Below are positions 7,747-14,373 of a stretch of 37,315 nucleotides of DNA, one piece after another. The DNA is taken from positions 1-37,315 of the IMG/VR virus record IMGVR_UViG_3300042453_003346; one strand, given 5' to 3'. The notes below the pieces were generated by a model. The model searched no databases. It saw only the letters and a program-made list of their open reading frames with translations, and was not told the DNA's origin. Position numbers and translations under genes: made by a program. How positions within the stretch are numbered: position 1 is the first letter of the stretch; each line of letters begins with the position of its first letter. Origin of the DNA: a virus.

Positions 7747-8113
7747 AGTCTCCTATTGCGTTGCCTATTCTTGTCAGATTTGTCGCCATCCAGATCAGGT
7801 GCGCCTCAACCTCTTGAAGCCGCGCCCGAAGGTGAATCGCTATTGGAAGCCCGTCGTGCTTGAGAATGTCGCGCTGCAGATAGTGCTCTTTCTCGCGCAG
7901 GTAGGCGAAAAACGCCCGAAGGGGGAAAGACTTGAACCTAGTATATAGAACGACGCTGTCCGGGTAGTATGCCGGCCCGTCAGGAATCTGCCGCACTCCC
8001 TCGCCAACCGAGTCCTCGTCGTCAGGCTTAGCCCTATAGGACCGCCGCCGCCGCCGCCGAGAGTTATTCAGGCGTGACTGTTCGAACATTTCCCTTTGCT
8101 TGTAGCGGCTCAA
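7724..8113 (-). CDS. Hypothetical basic protein in the replication operon
   Basis: A 129-aa protein of no recognised family. It has an Arg-rich stretch near residues 17-27 (NNSRRRRRRSYRAKPDDED), followed by an acidic segment and a helical C-terminal half (LREKEHYLQRDIL, AIHLRARLQEVEAHLIWMATNL). A TTG start at 8113 has GGGAGG at good spacing. The alternative ATG at 8089 would drop the first eight residues. It lies between the annealing protein and the initiator, and its 3' end overlaps the initiator start by 23 bases, so it is probably expressed with replication genes. The basic patch suggests nucleic-acid contact, which is inference. Confidence 0.6.
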   Translation of the reverse strand: MSRYKQREMFEQSRLNNSRRRRRRSYRAKPDDEDSVGEGVRQIPDGPAYYPDSVVLYTRFKSFPLRAFFAYLREKEHYLQRDILKHDGLPIAIHLRARLQEVEAHLIWMATNLTRIGNAIGDYEDENWT

Positions 8114-8125
8114 GTCGTGCCTCCC

Positions 8126-8977
8126 TTAAGGTTTGCTCTCCCCCTCCGGCACCTTCAGGCGGTTCCTCACGCGCTCCAGCGGCGTTTCGGCAGCCCTGCC
8201 AGTGTCAGCTGAGAGCTCGAAATGGTCCTCGCGTTTGGTCATGCCGTCTGCAAGGCTCTTACCGATAGCCTTTAGGTCGGCCACCTCGTCCGCGTTTGCG
8301 TCGGCCAGCGCGTGGCCGAGAAACCCCTCAAGCATTGCCACCGACACGCCCAACACATCAAATCGGCTGGCCAGGTTTTTGACTACATCCTCCCGCGAAG
8401 CCTTCAGTTGCCCAGACGCCACGCCGCGGAGCGTCTTGTCAGCAGTTTGAAGAGCCCCGTCGACTAGATCGGGGGGTAGGAGGGAAAGAATCGCGTTCCT
8501 GACCAGGATCGCACCCCTTCGCCCGATCAGCTCGCGGAGGTCGCGCTCGTCAGGCTCTATCCAGCGCGTTTCTCCGTCTCGCCCTTTCCGCTGCACCAAC
8601 CGTTTGAACTGGTCTTCGTACTCAGTCGAAGCATTTGTCTCTAGGTCGATCGCAAAGCCGCGAATGTGAACGTGGTCCTCCGTCTGGCTCACGATCCTGA
8701 TCCCGTAGCGCATATTTCCCCAGAGGCGCGCAAGCTCCCGCGCGCAATCGACCGAGGGGCCGGTGATTGTCTTGCCCCCTCGCGGAAACTGATAGCGCGC
8801 GCACTCGGCGAGTCCCACCCGCGCGAAGCTCTTGCTGACCTGTAGCGAAGCGGCCACCTCGTTGCGCGGAAAATGCTTCGCGCTGACGATCGCCGACTGG
8901 ATCTCTGTTTGCTCCCGCGCCACCAGCGGCATGTCCCGCCTCTGCTCAACCAAGTCGTGCTCCGTTAGCTTAGCCAT
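8126..8977 (-). CDS. Probable single-strand annealing protein (RecT-like)
   Basis: A 283-aa protein. The central segment SAKHFPRNEVAASLQVSK, FARVGLAECARYQFPRGG, ITGPSVDCARELARLWGN and FAIDLETNASTEYEDQF follows a phage family with A..FPR....A......C.R.GLAE.A.Y.F.RGG..I.GPS...A.....WGN, regarded as RecT-like annealing proteins and encoded with YqaJ exonucleases. It would pair complementary single strands during recombination and replication, using substrate made by the exonuclease at 10027-10962. The chosen start (8975-8977) has GGAGGT at ideal spacing and overlaps the stop of the small gene upstream. An alternative is an uncharacterised DNA-binding protein; the assignment rests on remembered family pattern and context. 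Confidence 0.6.
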   Translation of the reverse strand: MAKLTEHDLVEQRRDMPLVAREQTEIQSAIVSAKHFPRNEVAASLQVSKSFARVGLAECARYQFPRGGKTITGPSVDCARELARLWGNMRYGIRIVSQTEDHVHIRGFAIDLETNASTEYEDQFKRLVQRKGRDGETRWIEPDERDLRELIGRRGAILVRNAILSLLPPDLVDGALQTADKTLRGVASGQLKASREDVVKNLASRFDVLGVSVAMLEGFLGHALADANADEVADLKAIGKSLADGMTKREDHFELSADTGRAAETPLERVRNRLKVPEGESKP

Positions 8978-9173
8978 CGTGCACCTCCGTCGAATCCAGA
9001 CGCGCGAACACCTCGACGGCGGAGTAGAGCTCGGCAACCTGTCGCAAAAGATACCCTTTCACGATCAGAGGCAGCTCCGACTGCTCGACCTGTTCGAAAA
9101 GAAGCCCACAGCTTCGATAGATTTGCCGAAACGCCTCATCGCGTCCGCCCTCCTTGTCATCATCCTTGTGCAT
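8970..9173 (-). CDS. Small hypothetical protein upstream of the annealing protein
   Basis: A 67-aa protein (MHKDDDKEGGRDEAFRQIY...) with a charged N-terminus and helical body (LLFEQVEQSELPLIVKGYLLRQVAELYSAVEVFARL). Start 9171-9173 is chosen for its ribosome site, GGAGGAACG then ATG. An upstream GTG at 9194 would add seven residues. The last codons overlap the annealing protein start by eight bases. It might be a small partner of the recombination pair; no family is recognised. Confidence 0.55.
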   Translation of the reverse strand: MHKDDDKEGGRDEAFRQIYRSCGLLFEQVEQSELPLIVKGYLLRQVAELYSAVEVFARLDSTEVHDG

Positions 9174-9194
9174 CGTTCCTCCGTTGTTTTGCAC

Positions 9195-9485
9195 TCAGTT
9201 AAAATCGCCCATCAGAAACCCAGCGGCTTCAAAAAACTCCCGATCTGTCCGCGCCATCTTCCAGCTCTGAAGCGCAAGCGAGTGCTGCGGGAACGCTATC
9301 GCTAGCCGAAGCATATTTTCCTCGTCCGCGCGCGTCATGAGCTCGAAAAGGTCCGTGAAGAAGTGACGAGCCCCTCGATGCTGCCAGTCGTAGAGATGAA
9401 GCACTGCCCGTTGATACGGGACAGACTCACCGCTAGACGCCTCTACGATCCGCTTTTCCAGCCTGCGCCGATCCCTCAGTCCCAT
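9195..9485 (-). CDS. Hypothetical protein, recombination block
   Basis: A 96-aa protein starting MGLRDRRRLEKRIVEASSGE, predicted mostly helical, with aromatic-rich VLHLYDWQHRGARHFFTDLFELM and a C-terminal REFFEAAGFLMGDFN. The start at 9483-9485 shares a base with the stop of the upstream zinc-ribbon gene (TGATG), so translation is coupled. The longer frame to 9548 lies inside that gene and is not used. No family is recognised. Confidence 0.6.
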   Translation of the reverse strand: MGLRDRRRLEKRIVEASSGESVPYQRAVLHLYDWQHRGARHFFTDLFELMTRADEENMLRLAIAFPQHSLALQSWKMARTDREFFEAAGFLMGDFN

Positions 9486-9811
9486 CACGCCTCTTTCTTT
9501 GCCATTAGCTGAGACATTAGGTAATCGCGCATCGCCTGGTCGCACCATGCCTGAATGTCTTTCGCGTCGGATATTGGGACCATGAAGACGAGCATCCCTT
9601 CAGGCATTTTTGAAGCCTGTCGTCGAGCAACGGTCGGCGTCGCCCTTGAGCTCTGCTTCTGGCGAGCGCGCCTTCTTCGGCGAGTCGTGGCTTGCGCGTA
9701 GCTTTTCTTGCAGGCTATGCAGTAATTTTGAAGCCCGTCCGCGCTCGTTGCGTGTGCGTGGAACTCAGTTGTCGGTTTGGTCGTCGAGCACTTCCTGCAA
9801 TACTTGTCCAT
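9485..9811 (-). CDS. Zinc-ribbon protein (HNH-associated-type knuckle without HNH)
   Basis: A 108-aa protein. The N-terminus MDKYCRKCSTTKPTTEFHAH ... QNYCIACKKSY has two CxxC knuckles (C5/C8 and C31/C34). This zinc-ribbon pattern is usually found at the front of phage HNH endonucleases. Here it is followed by a very basic stretch (TTRRRRRARQKQSSRA) and then an unrelated acidic/helical tail (DAKDIQAWCDQAMRDYLM), with no H-N-H residues. It is probably a nucleic-acid-binding protein. The ribosome site is good (GGAGATAT then ATG). Confidence 0.6.
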   Translation of the reverse strand: MDKYCRKCSTTKPTTEFHAHATSADGLQNYCIACKKSYAQATTRRRRRARQKQSSRATPTVARRQASKMPEGMLVFMVPISDAKDIQAWCDQAMRDYLMSQLMAKKEA

Positions 9812-9826
9812 ATATCTCCGTTTTAG

Positions 9827-10027
9827 TTAGTCCTTTGATTGCTTTCGCTTGGTTTTCGTCTTGAGATGCCGCAACCGCTGAATGGCAACCTCCTGCTGCT
9901 CAATAAATTTCAGCGCGTCGTTTTTGCAGTAAAAGGTCGCGGCCACATGGGGCCCACCTGTGCGACGCACCCGCGCGGTATAGGACACGCGCCCCTTCCT
10001 GCTCTTGCGCGTCATAATGCTTCCCAT
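9827..10027 (-). CDS. Stand-alone AP2/integrase-arm-like DNA-binding protein
   Basis: A 66-aa, highly basic protein. Residues ~9-45 (RKGRVSYTARVRRTGGPHVAATFYCKNDALKFIEQQE) follow the three-strand-plus-helix pattern of the AP2-like arm-binding domain at the N-terminus of many tyrosine integrases (G.W.ARVRR.G......TF..K.DA..W...E). Nothing follows that could be a catalytic domain. The start overlaps the exonuclease stop (TAATG), so it is coupled to that gene. It may be a free DNA-binding factor, for example acting with the phage integrase, which lacks such a domain, or a recombination accessory protein. Confidence 0.55.
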   Translation of the reverse strand: MGSIMTRKSRKGRVSYTARVRRTGGPHVAATFYCKNDALKFIEQQEVAIQRLRHLKTKTKRKQSKD

Positions 10028-10962
10028 TAGTTGCCCCCATTGATGATGTACAAGCGCTCGTACTCGTACGCCGAAGCAAGCCGCTCCGGTACGCTGACCC
10101 GCTTCACCTTGAAGCGCCGACCGTCTGCAAACGCTCCCTCCCCGCTGTCGCCCAGCGCAACGCGCAGCGCGTTCTCGCGGCGTTTGATCTGCGCGTCTAG
10201 CTGCCGCGCCTCGTCATCAAGACCTGACTTTCGTACGCGGAGCTCGACCAGCTCATCGAAAATGGCGCCGAGCCTTTCGGTCTGCTCTGCCGTAAAAAGT
10301 CTAGTGCTTGCGTTCCGCTGCACGAGCTCAAGGATCAGCTTTCCGTCCTTCTCGTTCGGCATGGGAGGCTCGTCGGTTTTGACGCACTGGAGGAACTCGT
10401 CTGCCGCTGTGAGCAGCGCGTTGAAAAGCTCATAGTCCAGCTCGAAAGTCCGGGTGACGAAATTCGCCGGGTCCGCGCCAAGCAGCGCGGCGAGATGCCC
10501 GTTTTGAACGCCGCAGACGCCGAGCTGCCACATCAGTTGAACGACGTAATGGTCCGGCGTCTCGTCGTCGGCCCACTTTGAGAGCTGCCGAACCGTCCCA
10601 GTCTTCGCCTCAAGCAGCTCGTCCCCGCCTACCACGAAATCAGGCGTTGCCACCGCCCAGTCGAGGTCTTTGTGCGCGAAAAGCGCATCGCTCGCCGTCA
10701 CCTCCCGACCAGTCCGCCGCGCGTAGAGGGAGCCAACGTAGGGCTCTAAGAGGCTCCCCAGCTCCGTGTACTCGTTGCCAGCGAACTCGTCCCGCACCTT
10801 GCCGGTCCACTCGGCCCAGAGCTGGTATGCGCTCTTGTAGGGGTTGACCCCGACGATGCTGGTGATGGTGGTGCTGCTGACCTTGCCAGAGCGCAGCGCC
10901 AGCCATTGATTTCTGTTTGAGCTGACCCCATCTAGGATCAGTCGTCCGGTTCCGACCGTCAT
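10027..10962 (-). CDS. YqaJ-family recombination exonuclease
   Basis: A 311-aa protein of the YqaJ/lambda exonuclease fold. Conserved pieces are the N-terminal RNQWLALRSGKVSSTTI and VGVNPYKSAYQLWAEWTG, then the likely metal-binding set E73 (GSLLEPY), D108 (ATPDFVV) and E118-x-K120 (ELLEAKTG). It would degrade 5' strands from double-strand ends to give 3' overhangs for the annealing protein. The start at 10960-10962 has GGAGGAATCAA in front. The longer frame to 11028 overlaps the previous gene and is rejected. The C-terminal ~100 residues form a charged helical extension (AIFDELVELRVRKSGLDDEARQLDAQIKRRE), longer than in minimal family members. Confidence 0.85.
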   Translation of the reverse strand: MTVGTGRLILDGVSSNRNQWLALRSGKVSSTTITSIVGVNPYKSAYQLWAEWTGKVRDEFAGNEYTELGSLLEPYVGSLYARRTGREVTASDALFAHKDLDWAVATPDFVVGGDELLEAKTGTVRQLSKWADDETPDHYVVQLMWQLGVCGVQNGHLAALLGADPANFVTRTFELDYELFNALLTAADEFLQCVKTDEPPMPNEKDGKLILELVQRNASTRLFTAEQTERLGAIFDELVELRVRKSGLDDEARQLDAQIKRRENALRVALGDSGEGAFADGRRFKVKRVSVPERLASAYEYERLYIINGGN

Positions 10963-10999
10963 TTGATTCCTCCGTAGTGCTGCTGCAGACTTTTCACGC

Positions 11000-11323
11000 T
11001 CAGTCCCGCCCGACCTGTCGGAACTCAAAAAAGCTCCGATGCTGGGGATATTTCAGCGCGAAGACCCGCGCCAGATAAGGCGCGTCGGTGTTGTTGACTT
11101 TGAAGTCGCCGCTTTGCTCGACCTGGTGCTCCCAGCGAACGCGGCCAAGGATGTCGATCGCCCCGGCGCGCTTGCGCTCGGAAATGAGCCGGAGCGTCAG
11201 TCGCTCGAACTCCTTCCAAACGTCAGGACAGAGCCGGAACCGCCGAGAAAATGCTTCGATGTCCGAGCGCGGATACCCGCACTCGCAGAGATGCGCCTGG
11301 ACCTGATCCAGAGACAGGCCCAT
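11000..11323 (-). CDS. Conserved phage protein upstream of the exonuclease, unknown
   Basis: A 107-aa protein (MGLSLDQVQAHLCECGYPRS...). The C-terminal half, ILGRVRWEHQVEQSGDFKVNN and PYLARVFALKYPQHRSFFEFR, resembles a conserved phage family with the pattern RVRWE......FK.NN....Y.AR.F...HP....FF..R. That family is frequently encoded near phage recombination genes and has no assigned function. It starts two bases after the stop of the 45-aa membrane protein gene, so the two are coupled. Confidence 0.65.
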   Translation of the reverse strand: MGLSLDQVQAHLCECGYPRSDIEAFSRRFRLCPDVWKEFERLTLRLISERKRAGAIDILGRVRWEHQVEQSGDFKVNNTDAPYLARVFALKYPQHRSFFEFRQVGRD

Positions 11324-11325
11324 CG

Positions 11326-11463
11326 CTAGAACCTCAGTTCAAGGTAAATGAGAACGACGGCCAGGGCCGAGCAAGCCCCGGCGATAAACCATAGAAGCTC
11401 CGGCTCTCGCGCGGGTATGTGAAGGGGTTGATTTTTAGGGGTATGATGGTTGGCGTTGGTCAC
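11326..11463 (-). CDS. 45-aa single-pass membrane protein (GTG start)
   Basis: A short gene using GTG at 11461-11463, with GGAG six bases upstream (cggagtgaaac then GTG). Translation reads MTNANHHTPKNQPLHIPARE, then a hydrophobic helix LLWFIAGACSALAVVLIYL, ending ELRF. The ~20-residue hydrophobic stretch with the short charged flank predicts one transmembrane helix. Its stop at 11326-11328 is followed two bases later by the next gene start. It is preceded by an A-tract hairpin leader (11491-11527). It may belong with the membrane proteins at 11713-12674 (immunity-like and HIRAN). Confidence 0.7.
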   Translation of the reverse strand: MTNANHHTPKNQPLHIPAREPELLWFIAGACSALAVVLIYLELRF

Positions 11464-11490
11464 GTTTCACTCCGTTGGGTGACTGACGCT

Positions 11491-11527
11491 GCCGCATCGG
11501 AGTTCACGCTCCGGTGCGGCTTTTTTT
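11491..11527. promoter_or_regulatory. A-tract/hairpin leader of the 45-aa gene; plus-strand terminator
   Basis: A 12-bp stem (11491-11502 with 11509-11520; one G-U type pair) with a six-base loop, bordered by seven T on the plus strand (11521-11527). Read on the minus strand it is seven A, then the hairpin, then 27 bases to the GTG start. It would function as an intrinsic terminator for plus-strand RNA, but no plus-strand gene precedes it. Two similar leaders occur at 14374-14412 and 15104-15132. Confidence 0.75.
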
Positions 11528-11619
11528 GGCGTTAATCACGCGTTTCGAGTGAAACGGTGCGACTCAGGCTCTCAAAAAAGTGAGAGATCCTTACTTATCG
11601 GGCAAAACTGCCGAGCCCT

Positions 11620-11644
11620 AAAAAAAGGAACCGCGCACCGTTCC
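11620..11644 (-). terminator. Intrinsic terminator after the HIRAN gene
   Basis: On the minus strand, GGAAC (11644-11640 read in reverse) - eight-base loop - GTTCC is followed directly by seven T (11626-11620). It lies about 70 bases after the HIRAN gene stop. The stem is only five base pairs, so efficiency may be partial. The rest of the gap 11464-11712 contains further inverted repeats (for example ctctca/tgagag at 11572-11586 and ggaac/gttcc) and no convincing promoter. Confidence 0.6.
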
Positions 11645-11712
11645 ACGCCCCGACCTTCCCCCATTTTTAGGGTTTTGAAAAGATAAAATGTCACGCCACT
11701 GGCAAGAATTTA

Positions 11713-12303
11713 TCAGCCAGGGTTTGATTCCTTGCTTTTGCCCCGCTTGGATGGCTGGCGCTTTGGCTTCGGGGTCCGCGGGGTTTCATCGAGCCCCTGC
11801 TTGAGACGCTTTTCCTTAAAGAGCATGAAGTCGAGCATGATGCCGAGGCGGGGCTTGTCAAAGGTGCCGCCAATCAGCCGCGCGCGGCAAAAAATCGGCC
11901 TTCCGCTTTCGATGGCTTCGATGTGGGTCTTGAGGAACTCTTTTGCGTCGGCTCTGCACAAATAGCCGACCGTCTGCCCGTCGAAATGGACACGCACCGC
12001 ATTTGGATCGTGCGGGTTGGTTGGCTCAGGCTCTAAGCCTGCCCACAGCTCATCCGATGCTCGACGCATTTCGGCGCTGGCCCTCATTTCGCGCAAAGCG
12101 CCCTGATAGTTTGACTCCCCAACAACCTCGACAAACCCCCCGACCCGGCCCCCGAGTCGGATCGCGTTTTCTGGCAAAACCTGGATTTCTGGGGCCGCCC
12201 ACCTGACGCTTTGCCTCCCACCTCCATACTGTAGCCACAGCGCACCGGCCAGCACGATGCCAAGCACTGCGATAGACCAGGACATTACCGATGAGAAGTC
12301 CAT
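11713..12303 (-). CDS. Membrane-anchored HIRAN-domain protein
   Basis: A 196-aa protein. Residues ~7-26 form a transmembrane helix (MSWSIAVLGIVLAGALWLQY), leaving the rest probably cytoplasmic. A HIRAN-type domain follows: VVGESNYQ at 60-67, GLEPEPTNPHDPNAVRV at 89-105 and TVGYL at 111-115. HIRAN domains bind DNA 3' ends in eukaryotic remodellers and also occur in bacterial nuclease or stand-alone proteins. The tail (residues ~165-196) is Lys/Arg/Pro-rich. The gene overlaps the immunity-like gene by 19 bases and both are in the integrase operon. It is therefore a candidate superinfection or defence accessory; the role is inferred. Confidence 0.7.
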   Translation of the reverse strand: MDFSSVMSWSIAVLGIVLAGALWLQYGGGRQSVRWAAPEIQVLPENAIRLGGRVGGFVEVVGESNYQGALREMRASAEMRRASDELWAGLEPEPTNPHDPNAVRVHFDGQTVGYLCRADAKEFLKTHIEAIESGRPIFCRARLIGGTFDKPRLGIMLDFMLFKEKRLKQGLDETPRTPKPKRQPSKRGKSKESNPG

Positions 12304-12674
12304 TTGCCCCCCTGCAAAACCTTTCGACTTAAATCCGTATTATCTTGAGCAGAAAAACTGACCGCGGAGCCAAACCGACCCCTCCGGCTCCCTACCCGTC
12401 GCTTCGGCAGCGGAGCCGGACGGCGCTCGCCGTCGTCGGGGTCCGGGTCATCCCCCAGCTCGATGACAGCCTCGACAGTCGGAGCGGTTTCCGCTGCACT
12501 CCCAGCCGCGGCCCAGATTAGTGCTCCGAGCCAGCCGAACCAGGTCCAGCCGCATGTTAGGTTCAGCGCAAAAACCCACCCGCTTGCTGCATGACCACGC
12601 GCAGCCGCGACGATTGCCGGGAGGAAATACGCCCCCACCAGCGCAATTCCCAGAACCATGAAACCCATCTCCAT
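12285..12674 (-). CDS. Superinfection immunity family membrane protein
   Basis: A 129-aa protein. The N-terminal ~57 residues carry two hydrophobic helices with the pattern AYFLPAIVAAARGH (15-28) and FALNLTCGWTWFGWLGALIW (35-54). This matches the Imm_superinfect family (YFLP.I.A..R.H....I..LN...GWT..GW...L.WA), named after T4 imm, which blocks entry of superinfecting phage DNA. The C-terminal half is acidic then basic and probably cytoplasmic and disordered. Only two bases separate the integrase stop from this start, so the two are cotranscribed, consistent with expression from a prophage. Family members also occur outside phages, so immunity function is likely but unproven. Confidence 0.75.
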   Translation of the reverse strand: MEMGFMVLGIALVGAYFLPAIVAAARGHAASGWVFALNLTCGWTWFGWLGALIWAAAGSAAETAPTVEAVIELGDDPDPDDGERRPAPLPKRRVGSRRGRFGSAVSFSAQDNTDLSRKVLQGGKWTSHR

Positions 12675-12676
12675 AC

Positions 12677-13633
12677 TTAGCCCCTTTTCTTCTTTTCTTT
12701 GTAGTCGATGCTCAGGCCGCAGTTCGTTTGCGGCGACCGTACCCTCTTATCGTAGGTGGCAACCATTAAGGTGCTTGAATGCCGAAGAAAGGCAGCCACA
12801 TCACGATCCTCAAACCCATTGTCAAGCAATAGAGTGGCGGCGGTTGCCCGAGCCGAGTGCGGTGGGATCGCCCCCAGGCCAGCCGCCAGGGTGTATCGTT
12901 TATAAAGCCGCCGCATTGTCTCGATCGAGAGCCGACCGCGATGCCTCTCATCGACTGAGTAGAACGCGAAAAGCGGATCGTTGTTCCCAGCCCCCTCGCC
13001 TGACCGCTGGGATACAAGGGCAGTAAAGCCCTCCCAGGCCCATGCCGGCAACGACTGGCGCTGCGTCTCGCCGTTTTTCGTGCGCTTGAGCAGGAGGTAA
13101 AGAGTGCCATTCGTGGTAACGCCAACGTCGCCCACGTTCAGCCCGTGGGCTTCTGAGATGCGCAGCCCACCGCCGAACAGAATCGAAAGCAGGCAGTAGT
13201 CGCGCCGCCCCTCCTTTGTCCGTCTGTCCGGCATTTCAAGCATTTCGACAACCTTCAGCGCTGGAATCAGCCGCGTCGGACGCTTCTGCCGCCGCTGTCT
13301 TTTTGGGATCTCGGCCAGCACAGCGTCGAAAATGTTGCGCTTAATTAGGCCCATGCCCACAAAGTAGCGAAAAAGCCGCCTCAATAAGTGAAGCCGCTGC
13401 GAATAGGTCGCATCAGCCAAGACGCCGCCGTCCGGTGCCGGATACCTCCGTAGCCAGATCGCAAACTGCATCGCCTCTGGCCCCTTCATACGCTTGATCC
13501 GCGCGAGAAACGCTTCGGAGATGTTTTCGAAGCCAAGATACTCCGCGAGCTTGAGCAGACTTTGCCGGTAAGCACTTGCGCTTGCCGAGGTCTTCACGCT
13601 GAAAAAATTTTCGAGAATCGTTTTTGCCTTCAT
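12677..13633 (-). CDS. int: Tyrosine site-specific integrase
   Basis: A 318-aa tyrosine recombinase. Residues ~1-100 are a SAM-like core-binding domain. The catalytic domain follows with R158 (GLRIS), K183 or K186 (LLKRTKN), H259-x-x-R262 (PHSAR), H285 (LRHSS) and nucleophile Y294 (ATYDK). It lacks the arm-binding domain that precedes the core-binding domain in lambda-type integrases. The start at 13631-13633 has a strong ribosome site (GGGAGGGGG). A TTG-started extension to 13735 has no signal and covers the repeat-containing upstream region. It would integrate and excise the phage genome. Its operon continues into the immunity-like and HIRAN genes. Confidence 0.92.
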   Translation of the reverse strand: MKAKTILENFFSVKTSASASAYRQSLLKLAEYLGFENISEAFLARIKRMKGPEAMQFAIWLRRYPAPDGGVLADATYSQRLHLLRRLFRYFVGMGLIKRNIFDAVLAEIPKRQRRQKRPTRLIPALKVVEMLEMPDRRTKEGRRDYCLLSILFGGGLRISEAHGLNVGDVGVTTNGTLYLLLKRTKNGETQRQSLPAWAWEGFTALVSQRSGEGAGNNDPLFAFYSVDERHRGRLSIETMRRLYKRYTLAAGLGAIPPHSARATAATLLLDNGFEDRDVAAFLRHSSTLMVATYDKRVRSPQTNCGLSIDYKEKKKRG

Positions 13634-13760
13634 AGCCGATCCCCCTCCCAACTTTTTCGGTTTATGACCTGTTTCATCAGTTGAGACACATATCCCACAT
13701 ATCCGCTGCTCAGTTTTTGCTCCTGTATGGGTCAAACGCCCTATGGGACGCCCAACCCAT
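13634..13760. other. Candidate attachment/regulatory region upstream of integrase
   Basis: This gap holds a perfect tandem 9-bp direct repeat, cacatatcc, at 13687-13695 and 13696-13704. It also holds an imperfect 34-bp dyad (13727-13760) with outer arms atgggt and acccat and inner cgccc/gggcg-like elements. Such pairs of short direct repeats near a dyad are typical of recombinase or excisionase binding sites, so part of attP could lie here. A host attachment core cannot be defined without a bacterial junction. Confidence 0.4.
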
Positions 13761-14011
13761 TATGATAAGCGGCGGAATTGCCGTGTGTTTTTTTTTTGGG
13801 ACCGCTTCCTGGTTGGTTTCCTGGACTCTACGATGACCTCCACCCCGAAAGATTCAGAAAAGAAAGCAGAAAGAAACTCGTCGGACCCGGCTTCGAATCC
13901 AATCCAGCCAAACCGCAGCACGTCCCGCACAAAGATTTCAATCGTGCCTGACCGGTCCATGTCGTCAAACCTCTGTTGCACCAGTTTTTGAATCGCTTCC
14001 TCACGCCGCAT
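13760..14011 (-). CDS. Small hypothetical protein upstream of integrase
   Basis: An 83-aa protein starting MRREEAIQKLVQQRFDDMD. The first half is acidic and helical with IEIFVRDVLRFGWIGFE; the end (SRKPTRKRSQKKNTRQFRRLS) is strongly basic. It has a strong ribosome site (GGAGGACACC then ATG) and overlaps the previous gene by 11 bases. It resembles small partner proteins that phages encode directly after the LGG/RF-type hypothetical gene upstream, but no function is known. Confidence 0.6.
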   Translation of the reverse strand: MRREEAIQKLVQQRFDDMDRSGTIEIFVRDVLRFGWIGFEAGSDEFLSAFFSESFGVEVIVESRKPTRKRSQKKNTRQFRRLS

Positions 14012-14342
14012 GGTGTCCTCCGCGAGTGGATACGCCTGTAACCTCGAAGATCAGGCTTTCCAGTTGTTCCCAGTGAACACTCGGGAAGCATTGTGCTGCG
14101 CGGCCCACCTGCTCAAACGTGAGCCGGTATCGCCGCCCACGGCTGAGCGCAATGAAAACGGTCCAGCGCAGTGAATTGTTTTTATTGCTGGGGAGTGAAA
14201 AAAGAAGCGCCCTCTCAAGGACCGCCAAATCGCGCGCGCCCGAACAAGACAGGAAACGCCAGAAACCGAGCTGATTCAGAATCACCAGCGCAATCTCTCG
14301 ATTGCGATCGTCAGGGTTTCGGGCAAAAGTACGGCAACTCAT
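14001..14342 (-). CDS. Conserved phage hypothetical protein (QLGxxRF type)
   Basis: A 113-aa protein starting MSCRTFARNPDDRNREIA. The segment ILNQLGFWRFLSCSGARDL, then ALLFSLPSNKNNSLRWTVFIAL, follows a widespread phage/plasmid family (I..QLGG.RF..MTGA......L.F.LP.......V...L) of unknown function. The start at 14340-14342 has GGAGGTGTCA in front; an upstream GTG at 14423 would translate through the leader hairpin and is rejected. The gene is preceded by a structured leader of about 140 bases. Confidence 0.65.
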   Translation of the reverse strand: MSCRTFARNPDDRNREIALVILNQLGFWRFLSCSGARDLAVLERALLFSLPSNKNNSLRWTVFIALSRGRRYRLTFEQVGRAAQCFPSVHWEQLESLIFEVTGVSTRGGHHAA

Positions 14343-14373
14343 TGACACCTCCAAACAGGCGTTGATGGGACGT

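Noticed and set aside
13634-13735. Extended integrase start (TTG at 13735)
   Set aside because: There is no ribosome site. The extra 34 residues do not look like an arm-binding domain, while the ATG at 13633 has a strong Shine-Dalgarno.
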